A DNA stretch of 40,830 bases, from assembly GCA_018970605.1 (NCBI GenBank), contig JAGWWA010000011.1:1-40830 (forward strand), written 5' to 3'. The translations under genes were made by a program, and so were the position numbers. Of this stretch, positions 1 to 8,210 are shown piece by piece. Source of the DNA: Planctomycetota bacterium (GTDB lineage Bacteria; Planctomycetota; Planctomycetia; Pirellulales; UBA1268). Below the pieces are notes generated by a model. It was not told the origin of the DNA. It saw only the letters and a list, made by a program, of their open reading frames with translations, and did no database searches. The stretch's first letter is position 1. Each line of letters opens with the position of its first letter.

Positions 1-121
1 GGCACTCCAAGACCCTCACGCGGCCGCCGTCCAAGCCCAACGCCGTGAGGCGTGGGGCGCACCGCCACACGATGCGGCGTCCAGCGTGATTCGCCCTCGG
101 TCTCACGGTCCGTCGGCATTC

Positions 122-282
122 ACGTGCCGTGTTCCACGGAACCCTCAAAGCCCGGAGCGGAAGCGATGGGAACGGCTCCGCGGATCGGCAACCGTCGCTC
201 GCCGCCGCCACGCTTGATCCCCTCGCTCCCGCTCGGGGCTTCCTGGCGGAGTGAAACCGCCGCAGGAGCGCCTCAGGCACGT
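122..282. repeat. Palindromic interspersed repeat, divergent relative of the 13252-13443 element
   Basis: The core at about 142-275 is nearly identical to 13287-13423. It contains a long imperfect hairpin (AAGCCCGGAGCGGAAGCGA on the left, TCGCTCCCGCTCGGGGCTT on the right) and a small GGCGG...CCGCC hairpin. The outer ends form a 7-bp inverted repeat, ACGTGCC (122-128) with GGCACGT (276-282). These ends differ in sequence from the ends of the other copy, yet in both copies the two ends pair with each other. Confidence 0.7.
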
Positions 283-323
283 CGCGATTCGCGGTCTGAC
301 GCGGTGGCAGAGGAGACGGGAAG

Positions 324-420
324 CAAGGCAGAAAGCACGTCGGACGACCCTGATTCCGCCCCTCTCCCCAACGTCCGATAATGTCTCTTATGTCCGGTTC
401 GGGGTGACGTTTCTGCCTTG
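324..420. repeat. Small element bounded by 11-bp perfect inverted repeats
   Basis: CAAGGCAGAAA at 324-334 is exactly complementary to TTTCTGCCTTG at 410-420. The 75 bases between include a near-direct repeat (GACATAAGA then GACATTATC when read on the minus strand, 375-395). This could be a tiny MITE, the end of an old insertion element, or a chance structure. No second copy was seen in this window. Confidence 0.35.
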
Positions 421-586
421 TTTTCAAGGCCTTTCGCTCGCCTGCCCTGCTCGTCTCACGCGGCCTCGAGATGCCCGATGCAGGCTCACGGTCTCGAGGC
501 TCGGCGACCATCGCGTGAAGCCGAGGAGGTCATGGCAGGATCAGATCCGATGCTCGCGGACGTCGCCACCGTTTGGTCGAACGGCG

Positions 587-1447
587 TCAGCGGATCGGCA
601 GCGGTGACTGGGCGCCCACCGGGAACTGGCCCGGTGGAGCCGGCTGCGGCGGCGTAAATGACGGCCGGTTCGGGAAGCCGCTCGTCGCTGGTCGTGCCGG
701 TTGTGCCGGCGCCGCCTGAGCCGCGGTCGGTCCGACCCAGGCGGCCGGCGCCGTGAAGCCGGTCGGCGTCGCCATTCCCCCCTGCCCCTGTCCCACGGCG
801 GGCCCTGCAGGCACGGCCCCCGAGTTGGTCCAGGCGGTCGCCGAGGTCACGCTCTCCCAGATCGCCTTGAGAGCCGACGGTTGCGGCTGCGCGAGCCCGG
901 CGGGTGGCGGCGGCATGCCTCCCGCGGCTGGCTGCCGGAACTGATCCTCGAACTGCTTCACGAATGGCTGCACGGGCTCAACGACCTTCGGGGGCAGGAT
1001 CTCGTCGGCACGCATGATGATTTCGGCGACGAGCCGGCCGCTCCGGCTGGCGACAATCTGGTTGCGGTAGGCCGGGGCAAGGGTGACCGCGAAGAAGGTC
1101 ACCACGACGCACATGAGCGCACCTTTGGCGATCCCGAGCAGCAGGCCGAGCTGATGATCGAAGGCTGACAAGTGGATCGCGTTGATGGCTCCGGAAATCA
1201 CGCGGAAGACAAGCCATACGGCCAGGGAGGTGCCGACGTAGATCGCCAGCATCGCGATCAGCCGGTTCCACGGTGCCTGCTGGCCGAACATCGGGGCGAG
1301 CGGGCCGCTGAAACGCAGGGCGAGAAAGCCGCTCGCGGCGATTCCTGCGATCCAGGCGATCTGCCAGACGATCCCCTTGAAATAGCCGAGAACCGCGGCT
1401 GCCGCGAGGATGCCGAGCATCACCAGGTCATAGCCTTCGATCGCCAT
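587..1447 (-). CDS. CvpA family membrane protein
   Basis: A 286-residue protein. Residues 1-160 hold about four hydrophobic segments in the arrangement of CvpA (colicin V production) proteins, beginning with an N-terminal helix and the YFKGIVWQIAWIAG region and including a conserved-looking LGLLLGIAKGALM segment. From about residue 165 the protein becomes proline-, glutamine- and alanine-rich and is probably a disordered cytoplasmic or periplasmic tail. CvpA family members are inner-membrane proteins; beyond a link to colicin V export in Escherichia coli their role is poorly defined, so no function is assigned. The gene stands alone, facing away from the next gene across a 463-bp gap. The start is the first ATG before the first transmembrane segment. 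Confidence 0.85.
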   Translation of the reverse strand: MAIEGYDLVMLGILAAAAVLGYFKGIVWQIAWIAGIAASGFLALRFSGPLAPMFGQQAPWNRLIAMLAIYVGTSLAVWLVFRVISGAINAIHLSAFDHQLGLLLGIAKGALMCVVVTFFAVTLAPAYRNQIVASRSGRLVAEIIMRADEILPPKVVEPVQPFVKQFEDQFRQPAAGGMPPPPAGLAQPQPSALKAIWESVTSATAWTNSGAVPAGPAVGQGQGGMATPTGFTAPAAWVGPTAAQAAPAQPARPATSGFPNRPSFTPPQPAPPGQFPVGAQSPLPIR

Positions 1448-1910
1448 CGCCGATCGGTCTCCGAAGAGGTGGACGCGTAGTGGGAGGCGGAGTGTAGAGA
1501 CGACTGCGGCTGGCCACGAAGGTCAGAAATGCGGCTTCGCACGCCGACCTGCCGCGGCAGTCACGATTCGGAGATTCCAAGCCTGCGACCCGGCGTCAGG
1601 AACAGACAGCAAAAACTCCCCAGGCTTCCTAAAATACGCAAGCGGTTTATGTTCACGCTGGTCTCGTCGCATTGGGCTGCGATTTCTTACCCAGTCGCCC
1701 CAAGCAGCCCATTTGTGGCGATGGCGGGGTGGTATTCGTGCGGCGTTGGCTGGGAATACCGACCAAGGCCGGTCGTATGTGTTTGGCGGTGCAGGGGATG
1801 CGACAGGCCGCTGGCTGGCGGTTTTCGCGACGGCGGCCGATAGGGATCGAGAGTCTGCGCGGTCCGGAATGGATTCCGGGCCGAGGGGAGCGTCAGCAGG
1901 GAATCGCGTC
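1448..1910. other. Intergenic region between divergent genes, with two inverted repeats
   Basis: This 463-bp gap must hold promoters for the CvpA-like gene (-) and the DUF457-type gene (+). An AT-richer patch lies at about 1610-1655 (TAAAAT at 1630-1635). Two inverted repeats follow: TGGGCTGC (1673-1680) with GCAGCCCA (1704-1711), and GGTATTC (1731-1737) with GAATACC (1754-1760). They could be operators, but no regulator can be named. Open frames crossing the region do not look like genes. Confidence 0.4.
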
Positions 1911-2669
1911 GTGCCCGGATTCCGAGCGCACATCATCGGCTCGTCCATCGTTGGCGCAGGCTACGGCGCGGCCGCCTGGTACCTCGGCGGCATGCCTCCC
2001 GTGACGGCTGCCCTGGGGGCTGGCCTCTGTGCCGCATCCGGCCTGCTGCCCGACCTTGACGGTGGCGAGGGGATGCCGGTGCAGGAAACGGTGGGCTTCG
2101 CGGCGGCGATCGTCCCGATGCTGATGATCCAGCGGTTTCAGCAGTGGGGCCTTCCGATCGAAGGAATGATCCTGGCGGCTGCCGCGATCTATGCGGTCGT
2201 GCGGTTCGGGCTCACCTGGCTGCTGGAGAACTACTCCAAGCATCGCGGCATCCTCCATAGCGTGCCGGCGGCGGCGATCACGGGACAGCTCGCGTTTCTG
2301 GCATTCGTGTCCGCGGAGCCGCTCCATCGCTACTTCATCGCAGGGGCCGTGGTGCTCGGTTTTCTGTCGCACCTCGTGCTCGATGAGATCTGGGCCGTGC
2401 GTCAGGGGTTGTTCGGCCCGAAGGTGAAGAAGTCGTTCGGCACGGCCCTCAAGTTCGCCGGCCCCGAGATCTGGCCGAACCTCGTCGCCTACGGGATCGT
2501 CGTCGCGCTCGGGGTGATCGCGGCCAGCGACGCCCACTGGACGGAACGGATGGCGAGCTACCGCCAGCACATGGAACACTCGGCCCGCCTGTATCCGCAG
2601 GCATACCAGCCTCAGTACCAGCCGCCGCAGCAGCAGTACCAGCAGCAGCCGTACCAGTTCCGGCGGTAG
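1911..2669 (+). CDS. DUF457 / YdjM-type membrane-bound metal-dependent hydrolase family protein
   Basis: The mature-looking protein is about 252 residues: several transmembrane segments with polar motifs LLPDLD, KHRGILHS and FLSHLVLDEIW. Spaced Asp and His residues of this kind are typical of the DUF457 (YdjM-like, 'LexA-binding, inner membrane-bound hydrolase') family; the hydrolase activity is a family annotation, not shown here. The C-terminus is a low-complexity tail rich in Gln, Tyr and Pro. I chose the GTG at 1911 because AGGGA lies 8 bases upstream and the family domain begins immediately (PGFRAHIIG). An in-frame ATG at 1869 would add 14 residues. The frame is open further upstream, but that sequence looks non-coding. 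Confidence 0.7.
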   Translation: MPGFRAHIIGSSIVGAGYGAAAWYLGGMPPVTAALGAGLCAASGLLPDLDGGEGMPVQETVGFAAAIVPMLMIQRFQQWGLPIEGMILAAAAIYAVVRFGLTWLLENYSKHRGILHSVPAAAITGQLAFLAFVSAEPLHRYFIAGAVVLGFLSHLVLDEIWAVRQGLFGPKVKKSFGTALKFAGPEIWPNLVAYGIVVALGVIAASDAHWTERMASYRQHMEHSARLYPQAYQPQYQPPQQQYQQQPYQFRR

Positions 2670-2735
2670 TCCGCCACCACTTGCCCCCCGCGCCGGGCCG
2701 CGGGATCATGGCCGGCCCTCTCCCGGACGCCCGCC

Positions 2736-3671
2736 ATGTGCCCTTCCCTTGTCGCCGCCATCCTTCCGAACGCGACGGCGGTCGTGACCCTCTCCGTGGC
2801 GCTGGCCTTGATCGCGGCGGCGGCGTTCGCCGGCGGTTCGTCCGTCGCCCTCACGTCGCTCGGCCACCGGCCGATGCAGGTGCTCCTCTCGCTCACCGGC
2901 GGCGTGCTGCTCGGCGTCGGCATGCTCCACCTGCTGCCGCACGCCTGGCTGCAGCTCGGCCGCAACCTCGACACCACCATGGCGTGGGTGCTCGGAGGCT
3001 TCTTTTTGATGTTCCTCCTCGAGCGGGCCTTTCATGCCCACGCTCACCACACCCCCGATGATGGCTGCTGCGACCACGACCACGATGCCGACCATGAGCA
3101 CGGCCACGACCACCATCGGCCCGTCCATCACCATGGTGGCAGCCGGTGGGCCTGGTGCGGCGCGTTCGCAGGCCTCGCCCTGCACAGCCTCGCCGACGGC
3201 GCGGCCCTCGCCGCGAGCGTGCGGGCCGACGCCGAGCACGGTGCGGGACTCTTCGCCGGGCTGGCGACCTTTCTGGCGATCCTGCTCCACAAGCCGCTCG
3301 ACGCGGGCATCATCGCCACCCTGATGGTCGAGTCGGGCGCCTCGCCGCGGCTGCGGACGATCGTCAACGCGCTCTACGCCGCCGTCGTGCCCGTGGGGGC
3401 GGCGGCGTTTCTCGCGAGCCTGCCCTTCGCGGGCGGTAAGCAGGAAGCCGTGCTGGGAATCGCCATGGCGTTGGCGGCCGGGGCATTCATCTGCATCGCC
3501 GCGGCCGATCTCCTGCCCGAGGTGCAGTTCCACAGCCACGATCGCGTGCTCCTGACCACGGCGCTCGCCCTGGGACTCGCCCTCGCCTGGGGCATCACCG
3601 TGCTCGAGAAGTCATCGCACGCCCACGCGATGCACACGCCGCGTGCTCCGGTCACTCCAGCCAGCAACTGA
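2736..3671 (+). CDS. ZIP family metal transporter
   Basis: A 311-residue integral membrane protein with the ZIP pattern: three N-terminal helices with GMLHLLPHA at the end of helix 2, a long His/Asp-rich cytoplasmic loop at about residues 98-133, then LHSLADGAAL and LLHKPLDAG in helices 4 and 5. ZIP proteins move Zn(II) or other divalent metals toward the cytoplasm, and the polar residues of helices 4-5 form the metal site. The His-rich loop is typical of metal sensing or delivery. Here helix 5 has HKPLD in place of the more common HEIP[HQ]E type, so the metal preference is uncertain. The gene starts 66 bp after the DUF457-type gene on the same strand. It is followed by a palindromic repeat. 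Confidence 0.9.
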   Translation: MCPSLVAAILPNATAVVTLSVALALIAAAAFAGGSSVALTSLGHRPMQVLLSLTGGVLLGVGMLHLLPHAWLQLGRNLDTTMAWVLGGFFLMFLLERAFHAHAHHTPDDGCCDHDHDADHEHGHDHHRPVHHHGGSRWAWCGAFAGLALHSLADGAALAASVRADAEHGAGLFAGLATFLAILLHKPLDAGIIATLMVESGASPRLRTIVNALYAAVVPVGAAAFLASLPFAGGKQEAVLGIAMALAAGAFICIAAADLLPEVQFHSHDRVLLTTALALGLALAWGITVLEKSSHAHAMHTPRAPVTPASN

Positions 3672-3951
3672 CCCGCGCAGCCTCTCGTAGGACAAGGTTT
3701 TCATCCTGCGTGTCTTTTTGGTTCGTGGAGGGCTCGGGGCTGCCCATGCCCAGGAGCCGGCGTTGCTGACAAGCGCAGCCAGGATGGCGAAGCGCCGTCG
3801 GCATCGGGCGAGCGAAGGGCCGGAGCCCGCAGCGAGCGTCCGGCGACGGGCATGGGCAGCCCCGAGTGGCGCGGCGGGCAGGCCCCCATCGCTCACGCGA
3901 TCGGGCTTCCTGACACCGCGGGCCGCTCTGGTTTCGCGTTGGGCGTCGGCG
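3672..3951. other. Repeat-filled gap between convergent 3' ends
   Basis: The gap contains a degenerate H hairpin (about 3686-3713), a P module (3733-3866) and a half-copy of the ATCGC/GCGAT hairpin repeat at about 3890-3915 that recurs at 27440-27465 and twice at 33997-34165. No gene is seen. The position between two converging genes is also seen for other repeats in this window. Confidence 0.7.
3733..3866. repeat. P module, copy A (inverted relative to the other copies)
   Basis: A 134-bp palindromic element with perfect 19-bp terminal inverted repeats: CTCGGGGCTGCCCATGCCC (3733-3751) and its exact reverse complement (3848-3866). Read on the minus strand it aligns along its length with 12884-13017, which is also 134 bp. 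The internal hairpin at 3817-3828 is GGGC-CGGA-GCCC, whereas other copies have GGCC...GGCC or GTCGGACA...TGTCCGAC at the same place. Confidence 0.85.
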
Positions 3952-4503
3952 TCAGCCGTCGACGTCGAGTCCTCGGGCGAGCCGCACGCGGCGGACCTCG
4001 TCCATGACGTCGTCGATGAGCCCGTGTTGTCCGCGGAGCGCCGGGAGCTGCGCCTGGAAGCACGCGGCGATCGCCCCGGCCAGGCCGAGGCCGCCGACGA
4101 GGTGCCACGTCACCCAGTCGCTGCTCCCCTTGCGGCCGGCGGCGGGATCGGCGGCACCGCCGAGCGCCACGATCGCAACCACGGCGAGCATGCCGGCCAT
4201 GGCGAACGGAAAGGCCGAACGCTTGAGTTTTGCGCTGCGGGTCACGAACGACTGATCGAGCCCATACGCCTCGACCACTTCCCGGCACCAGCGGCCCGTG
4301 CCGATGAAGTAGGTGACCGTCAGGCTGTTGACGAGCACCACCACGAGCGCCGCGAGCACGCCGGTGAGACGATGGACGGTGCCCCAGCGGAGCACGGCGG
4401 GGTCGGTCACCCCATGCAGGTCACCCAGCCAGAGGCCGAGGCAGGCGGTCGCGGCCAGCAGGACCAGCGCGAACAGGGCGGCCCGCGTGAACACCTGCTC
4501 CAT
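3952..4503 (-). CDS. Uncharacterised four-helix membrane protein
   Basis: A predicted 183-residue protein with about four hydrophobic helices (near residues 6-25, 40-65, 98-118 and 132-153) and a short charged C-terminus (DDVMDEVRRVRLARGLDVDG). The open frame runs back to 4569, but the ATG at 4503 gives a normal start directly before the first helix and has a GGAAAAGAG purine stretch upstream. I do not recognise a named family. Its start lies 87 bp from the divergent pdxA start, so the two promoters share that short space. Confidence 0.65.
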   Translation of the reverse strand: MEQVFTRAALFALVLLAATACLGLWLGDLHGVTDPAVLRWGTVHRLTGVLAALVVVLVNSLTVTYFIGTGRWCREVVEAYGLDQSFVTRSAKLKRSAFPFAMAGMLAVVAIVALGGAADPAAGRKGSSDWVTWHLVGGLGLAGAIAACFQAQLPALRGQHGLIDDVMDEVRRVRLARGLDVDG

Positions 4504-4590
4504 GGCTGCACTCTTTTCCCGGGGCGGAGTCGGCGGGCAACCCGGACGAGTCGCCTGCGTCGCCGGCACCGGCGTTATAGGCTTGTGGGC

Positions 4591-5727
4591 ATGAGCGACA
4601 CCATCACCCCTCCCTCAAGCCCGACCGACCGCGTGGTTCCCGTCATCGCCATCACCTGCGGCGACCCGGCCGGCATCGGCCCCGAGATCGTCTGCCTGGC
4701 CTGGGCGAATCCGGCGGCGCACGCGCATGGGCCGCTGCGAGTGGTCGCGGAGCCGGCGATGCTCGCGGCCGCGCTGGCGGACCGGCGCGGCATGCCCAGC
4801 CTTCGGATCGAGGTCGTGTCTCTCGCCGACCGCCGTCCCTCCACGCCCGACACGCTGCTGGTGATCGATCCTGAAGGCGCGAATGCCGGGCTGCCTGCCG
4901 GTGGGGCGACGCCTGCTCCGGCGATCCGACGTGGCGAGGTGTCTGCGGCCGGTGGCCGCGCCGCAGCCCGGGCGGTCGAGGCGGCGTTCGCGGCCACGCG
5001 GTCGGGGCACGCTGCGGCCATCGTCACCGGACCGCTCCACAAGGAAGCCCTCCATGCGGCGGGCTACGACGTGCCCGGTCATACGGAGCTGCTCGCCCGG
5101 GCCTGCGGCCTCGGCGACCATGCGGCGTCGATGATGCTCTGGCTGCCGACGACGGCAGGTGACGGCCTTGGCGTGGTCCATGCCACGCTCCACGAATCGC
5201 TGCGGACGGCGCTCGCTCGGCTGTCACCGGCCGCGATCGAGTCGGCCGGCATCCGCCTCGCGTCGCTGCTCGCCGCGCTTCTCGGCCGTCGGCCGCGGAT
5301 CGCCGTGGCGGCGCTCAACCCGCATGGCGGCGAAGGCGGATTGTTCGGCGACGAGGAGTCTGCGATCGTGGCGCCGGCCGTCGCGTCCCTCGCCGCCGCG
5401 GGCATCGCCGTCACGGGGCCGCTGCCCGCCGACACGCTGTTTCTCCGCGCCAGCCGGGGAGAGTTCGACGGCGTGGTCGCCCTCTACCACGATCAGGGGC
5501 ACATTCCGATCAAGCTGCTCGGCATGCACCGCGCGGTGAACATCACGCTTGGTCTGCCCCTGGTGCGGACGAGCGTGGCCCACGGCACGGGGTTCGACAT
5601 CGTGGGCACGGGCCGCGCAGACCCCGCCAGCATGCTGGCCGCGATCGCCGCCGCGGGGCGGCTCGTCGAGGCGGGCTGGCCGGCGGTCAGCGCATCAGCC
5701 CGAGCGTGCCCACCGTCATCTCGGTGA
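4591..5727 (+). CDS. pdxA: 4-hydroxythreonine-4-phosphate dehydrogenase
   Basis: PdxA oxidises 4-phosphohydroxy-L-threonine with NAD(P)+; the product decarboxylates and enters the DXP-dependent pyridoxal phosphate pathway in the cytoplasm. The 378-residue protein shows GDPAGIGPE at residues 24-32, TGPLHKE at about 145-151, the metal-binding histidine in PGHTE at about 158-162, NPHGGE near 243, and YHDQGHIPIK near 298 with the other metal-ligand histidines. Length fits the family. An ATG follows GGC/GTG-rich leader sequence with no strong ribosome binding site. The last 41 bases overlap the 3' end of the converging gene, so its extreme C-terminus (SASARACPPSSR) may be recently altered. Confidence 0.95.
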   Translation: MSDTITPPSSPTDRVVPVIAITCGDPAGIGPEIVCLAWANPAAHAHGPLRVVAEPAMLAAALADRRGMPSLRIEVVSLADRRPSTPDTLLVIDPEGANAGLPAGGATPAPAIRRGEVSAAGGRAAARAVEAAFAATRSGHAAAIVTGPLHKEALHAAGYDVPGHTELLARACGLGDHAASMMLWLPTTAGDGLGVVHATLHESLRTALARLSPAAIESAGIRLASLLAALLGRRPRIAVAALNPHGGEGGLFGDEESAIVAPAVASLAAAGIAVTGPLPADTLFLRASRGEFDGVVALYHDQGHIPIKLLGMHRAVNITLGLPLVRTSVAHGTGFDIVGTGRADPASMLAAIAAAGRLVEAGWPAVSASARACPPSSR

Positions 5728-6772
5728 CGTCGATCAGCCCCGCGCTGGCGGGCTGGTAGAAGAACGCGGTGGGGTCGACCGGCCCATCGATCTCGGCGTC
5801 GTGGAAGTCCAGCACCGCGATCGGCTCGAGCGGGCCGTCGGCGACCGGCCGCGGCCCGGGAATCGCGAGCCATTCGATCCGCCGGGGCATGAGATCGTTG
5901 CGGCCGATCGCGATCCGCACCTGCCACGGCATGCCGTCCGGCAGGTCGCAGGCGCGAATGCCTCCCTCCTGGGCGACACGGTCTTTGAGCGATGGGAGCA
6001 CGATCGGCAGCAAGTCGGCCGCCCAACTTCCCTCCACGAGCCACACGGGCTGGCCCTCGAGATCGAGGGGCGTCGCCTTGGTGAACCGGAACCAATGCCG
6101 CAGCAGTCGGATCATCCGCTGCAGGCCCCCGAGATACGAGGCGCCGTCGGCGGCGTCGGGCGCCTTGAGCTCCGCCAGCTTGCTCCGCACCCTCCGGATG
6201 TCGATCCGCTGCAGCGACGCCGCCTCCTCGCCGTTGTGCCGATGCGTCCAGCAGAAGAGTCCGTCGGAGACCTCGGTGAACTCGAAGGTTTCGCTGTCGC
6301 CCGTGAGCGTCGAGTCGAAGCGGAACCGCTGCTCCTCGCCCTGCCCAGACTGCACGTAGCGACCCGTGCCGACGAGCACGCGGTCGCCGATCCGGGCCTT
6401 CTGGCGAAACCGCACCGAGAACGACTGGGAGCGGGCGATCACCGCGGCGGAACTGAGCACGATCCGCTCCGCCTGGGCCGCCGCGTCCTCGGGCTCACCC
6501 GTGGCCGCCGTCGCCCTCGCCGCCGCGCCGGTCGCCGGCGCTGCGTTGCCAGACTCCGCCGTCGGGGCCGGTTCGACCTGCCGCTGATAGACGCTCGTCG
6601 CCCCCGGTTCGGCCCTGCCCGGACCGGCGCAGATGACCACGAGCACCATCAGCGACGCGAACGCCGGCGGCAGGCGACAGAGGCTGGGGAGTCTGGCGAA
6701 TGGGCTGATCGTCACGATCGGGGTGACTCTGTCGGTTTTGCCAAAGAAACCACCGTCGGAGCGTCGAAACAT
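5687..6772 (-). CDS. Secreted protein with probable LolA-like fold, function unknown
   Basis: About 361 residues from the ATG at 6772. A hydrophobic export signal lies near residues 30-50 (FASLMVLVVICAGPGRA), followed by an Ala/Thr-rich linker and a domain of about 280 residues. That domain resembles the lipoprotein-carrier (LolA-type) fold in pattern: a helix with AERIVLSSAAVIARSQSFSV, then strands such as RFRFDSTL and a DGLFCWTHRH turn, ending in a DLMPRRIEWL strand. Such proteins are periplasmic. The start is uncertain: the frame is open to 7126, but sequence above 6772 overlaps the divergent gene and looks non-coding. The gene converges on and overlaps pdxA by 41 bp. Confidence 0.6.
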   Translation of the reverse strand: MFRRSDGGFFGKTDRVTPIVTISPFARLPSLCRLPPAFASLMVLVVICAGPGRAEPGATSVYQRQVEPAPTAESGNAAPATGAAARATAATGEPEDAAAQAERIVLSSAAVIARSQSFSVRFRQKARIGDRVLVGTGRYVQSGQGEEQRFRFDSTLTGDSETFEFTEVSDGLFCWTHRHNGEEAASLQRIDIRRVRSKLAELKAPDAADGASYLGGLQRMIRLLRHWFRFTKATPLDLEGQPVWLVEGSWAADLLPIVLPSLKDRVAQEGGIRACDLPDGMPWQVRIAIGRNDLMPRRIEWLAIPGPRPVADGPLEPIAVLDFHDAEIDGPVDPTAFFYQPASAGLIDVTEMTVGTLGLMR

Positions 6773-6923
6773 CTCCCGTGGATGGACCGACCGCGGCCAT
6801 CCGCCGACGCCTCCGTGGGGGGCGAGTGTAGGGAAACCGCCCGACCCGGCCCATGCCGGATCAGGCGGCAGCCCGCTGCGGTTGGAACACGCCACATCGG
6901 CCCGGAAATCCGGAGGGAATGCA

Positions 6924-8210
6924 ATGGGAACGCGACGTCTGCGGGGCTTCGTCGGCATGTCGCTGGCCGCCACGCTCACGGGTTGCACGATTCCGGCGAA
7001 CTCGCCGTTCACCGGCCTCGCCCAGATTCGGCCGATTGCCACGCCGCACACCAACGTCCTGCCGCCGGCGGCGATGCTGCAGCACCCCGGCCCGGGCGTC
7101 GAAGGCCCCGGCCCCGGCATCATCACGCCTGCCTCCTACGAGGCCGCGCTCGAGGCGGCTGGTGCGGGTGGACCGGGCGGACTGGCCGGTGGCGGCGGAG
7201 CTGGCCTTGGGGGCGTCTGTGCGATGGCTCCGACGTCGCAGATCGGCTTCGTCGGTCCCGATGGCATGCAGATCCGCTGGGACGTCTCGGCCAGCGGCGG
7301 CTTCGACTCGGAGCCGCTCGTGGCACCGGGCCGATACGACTTCCCGCAGGGGGCGATCTACCGGCTCAAGGTCACCGACATCCCCGGCCGCGAGGGCATC
7401 GAGCTCTATCCGTCGCTCGAAGTCGCGCCCGTCACGCCCCGCACCGCCGCCTATCTCGCGCACAACGCGGTGCCGTTTCAACTCACCGACGAGGATCTCG
7501 ACCAGGTGACGAGCGGCAACTTCGTCACCAAGGTCGTCTACCTCCCCGATGCGGAGTATCAGGAACTCGCCGTGGCCGGTGTCGAGACGCTGGTGAGCAC
7601 CCGGCTCGATCCGGGCTGCGACCCGGTCGTCGAGGCCGATCGCCGCGGCTCGATCCTGGCCATCATCCGCATCGGCAACAAGGATCTCGAGTCGCCGGGC
7701 AACGGCGGCGCCGTCGCTGCTGGTGGACTTGCCGGAGCGGGCACGGCCACGCCCGCCGGACTCGCCGCGCCGCTGGGCATGCCATGTGGTGGTGATCCGT
7801 CGCAGCTGCCCCCGGCCTTCCTCGCCGGCATGACCGCGCCGCAGTACGGCATGCCCTTTGTGGGCACGCCGATCGGTCTGCCCGGCCCCGCGCACATTCC
7901 GCTCGGCATCCCGGCGGGCCTGCAGAAGCACTCGATCACCAACCACACGAAGATGCACATCCCGCCGCCGTCGCGATCGGTCGGTCTGCACGTGCAGGAG
8001 TATCCGGGTCTGAGCTACCCGAAGCCCGCGCGGCATGCCTACGTGCTCGAGCGGCACGACGTGCCCCACCTCCACCTCAAGCAGCCCCACGAGGACCGCA
8101 CGCGGTGGGTGGACAACGGCGGGGCGGACCCGGATTCGCTCGAAGCCGGTGCCCGGATGATGCACGGCATGGCCGGCGACGCTCCGTGTCCGCCGGAGCC
8201 GATGGAGTGA
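6924..8210 (+). CDS. Planctomycete-type lipoprotein, function unknown
   Basis: A 428-residue predicted lipoprotein. The signal peptide ends in a clear lipobox (LTGC, Cys21), so the mature protein is probably membrane-anchored outside the cytoplasm. A strong GGAGGG site lies six bases before the ATG. The middle (about 100-240) has a beta-rich domain containing IYRLKVTDIPGREGIELYP; the next gene has a closely similar stretch, so the two share a homologous domain. The C-terminal half is rich in Gly, Pro, Met and His. It is the first gene of a three-gene coupled set: its stop overlaps the next ATG. I recognise no named family. Confidence 0.75.
   Translation: MGTRRLRGFVGMSLAATLTGCTIPANSPFTGLAQIRPIATPHTNVLPPAAMLQHPGPGVEGPGPGIITPASYEAALEAAGAGGPGGLAGGGGAGLGGVCAMAPTSQIGFVGPDGMQIRWDVSASGGFDSEPLVAPGRYDFPQGAIYRLKVTDIPGREGIELYPSLEVAPVTPRTAAYLAHNAVPFQLTDEDLDQVTSGNFVTKVVYLPDAEYQELAVAGVETLVSTRLDPGCDPVVEADRRGSILAIIRIGNKDLESPGNGGAVAAGGLAGAGTATPAGLAAPLGMPCGGDPSQLPPAFLAGMTAPQYGMPFVGTPIGLPGPAHIPLGIPAGLQKHSITNHTKMHIPPPSRSVGLHVQEYPGLSYPKPARHAYVLERHDVPHLHLKQPHEDRTRWVDNGGADPDSLEAGARMMHGMAGDAPCPPEPME

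Larger units (their letters stand above)
1..586. other. Gene-free, repeat-rich intergenic region
   Basis: No credible gene is seen on either strand; the open frames here lack a ribosome binding site and any recognisable protein. The stretch holds an ACGCC/GGCGT hairpin near 41-54, a hairpin-rich repeat at 122-282 that matches one at 13259-13435, an 11-bp inverted repeat at 324-334/410-420, and a 9-bp inverted repeat (GCCTCGAGA...TCTCGAGGC) near 463-502 beyond the 3' end of the CvpA-like gene. The last could help end that transcript, but no T-run follows it. Confidence 0.6.

Noticed and set aside
1523-1948. An open frame of 141 codons on the minus strand.
   Set aside because: It runs across a likely promoter region and into the DUF457-type gene on the other strand, with composition unlike real proteins here and no family resemblance.
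3718-4590. An upstream extension of pdxA to 3718.
   Set aside because: The open frame upstream of 4591 crosses repeat copy A and the membrane protein gene on the other strand, and the family starts at about GDPAGIGPE with a short N-terminus.
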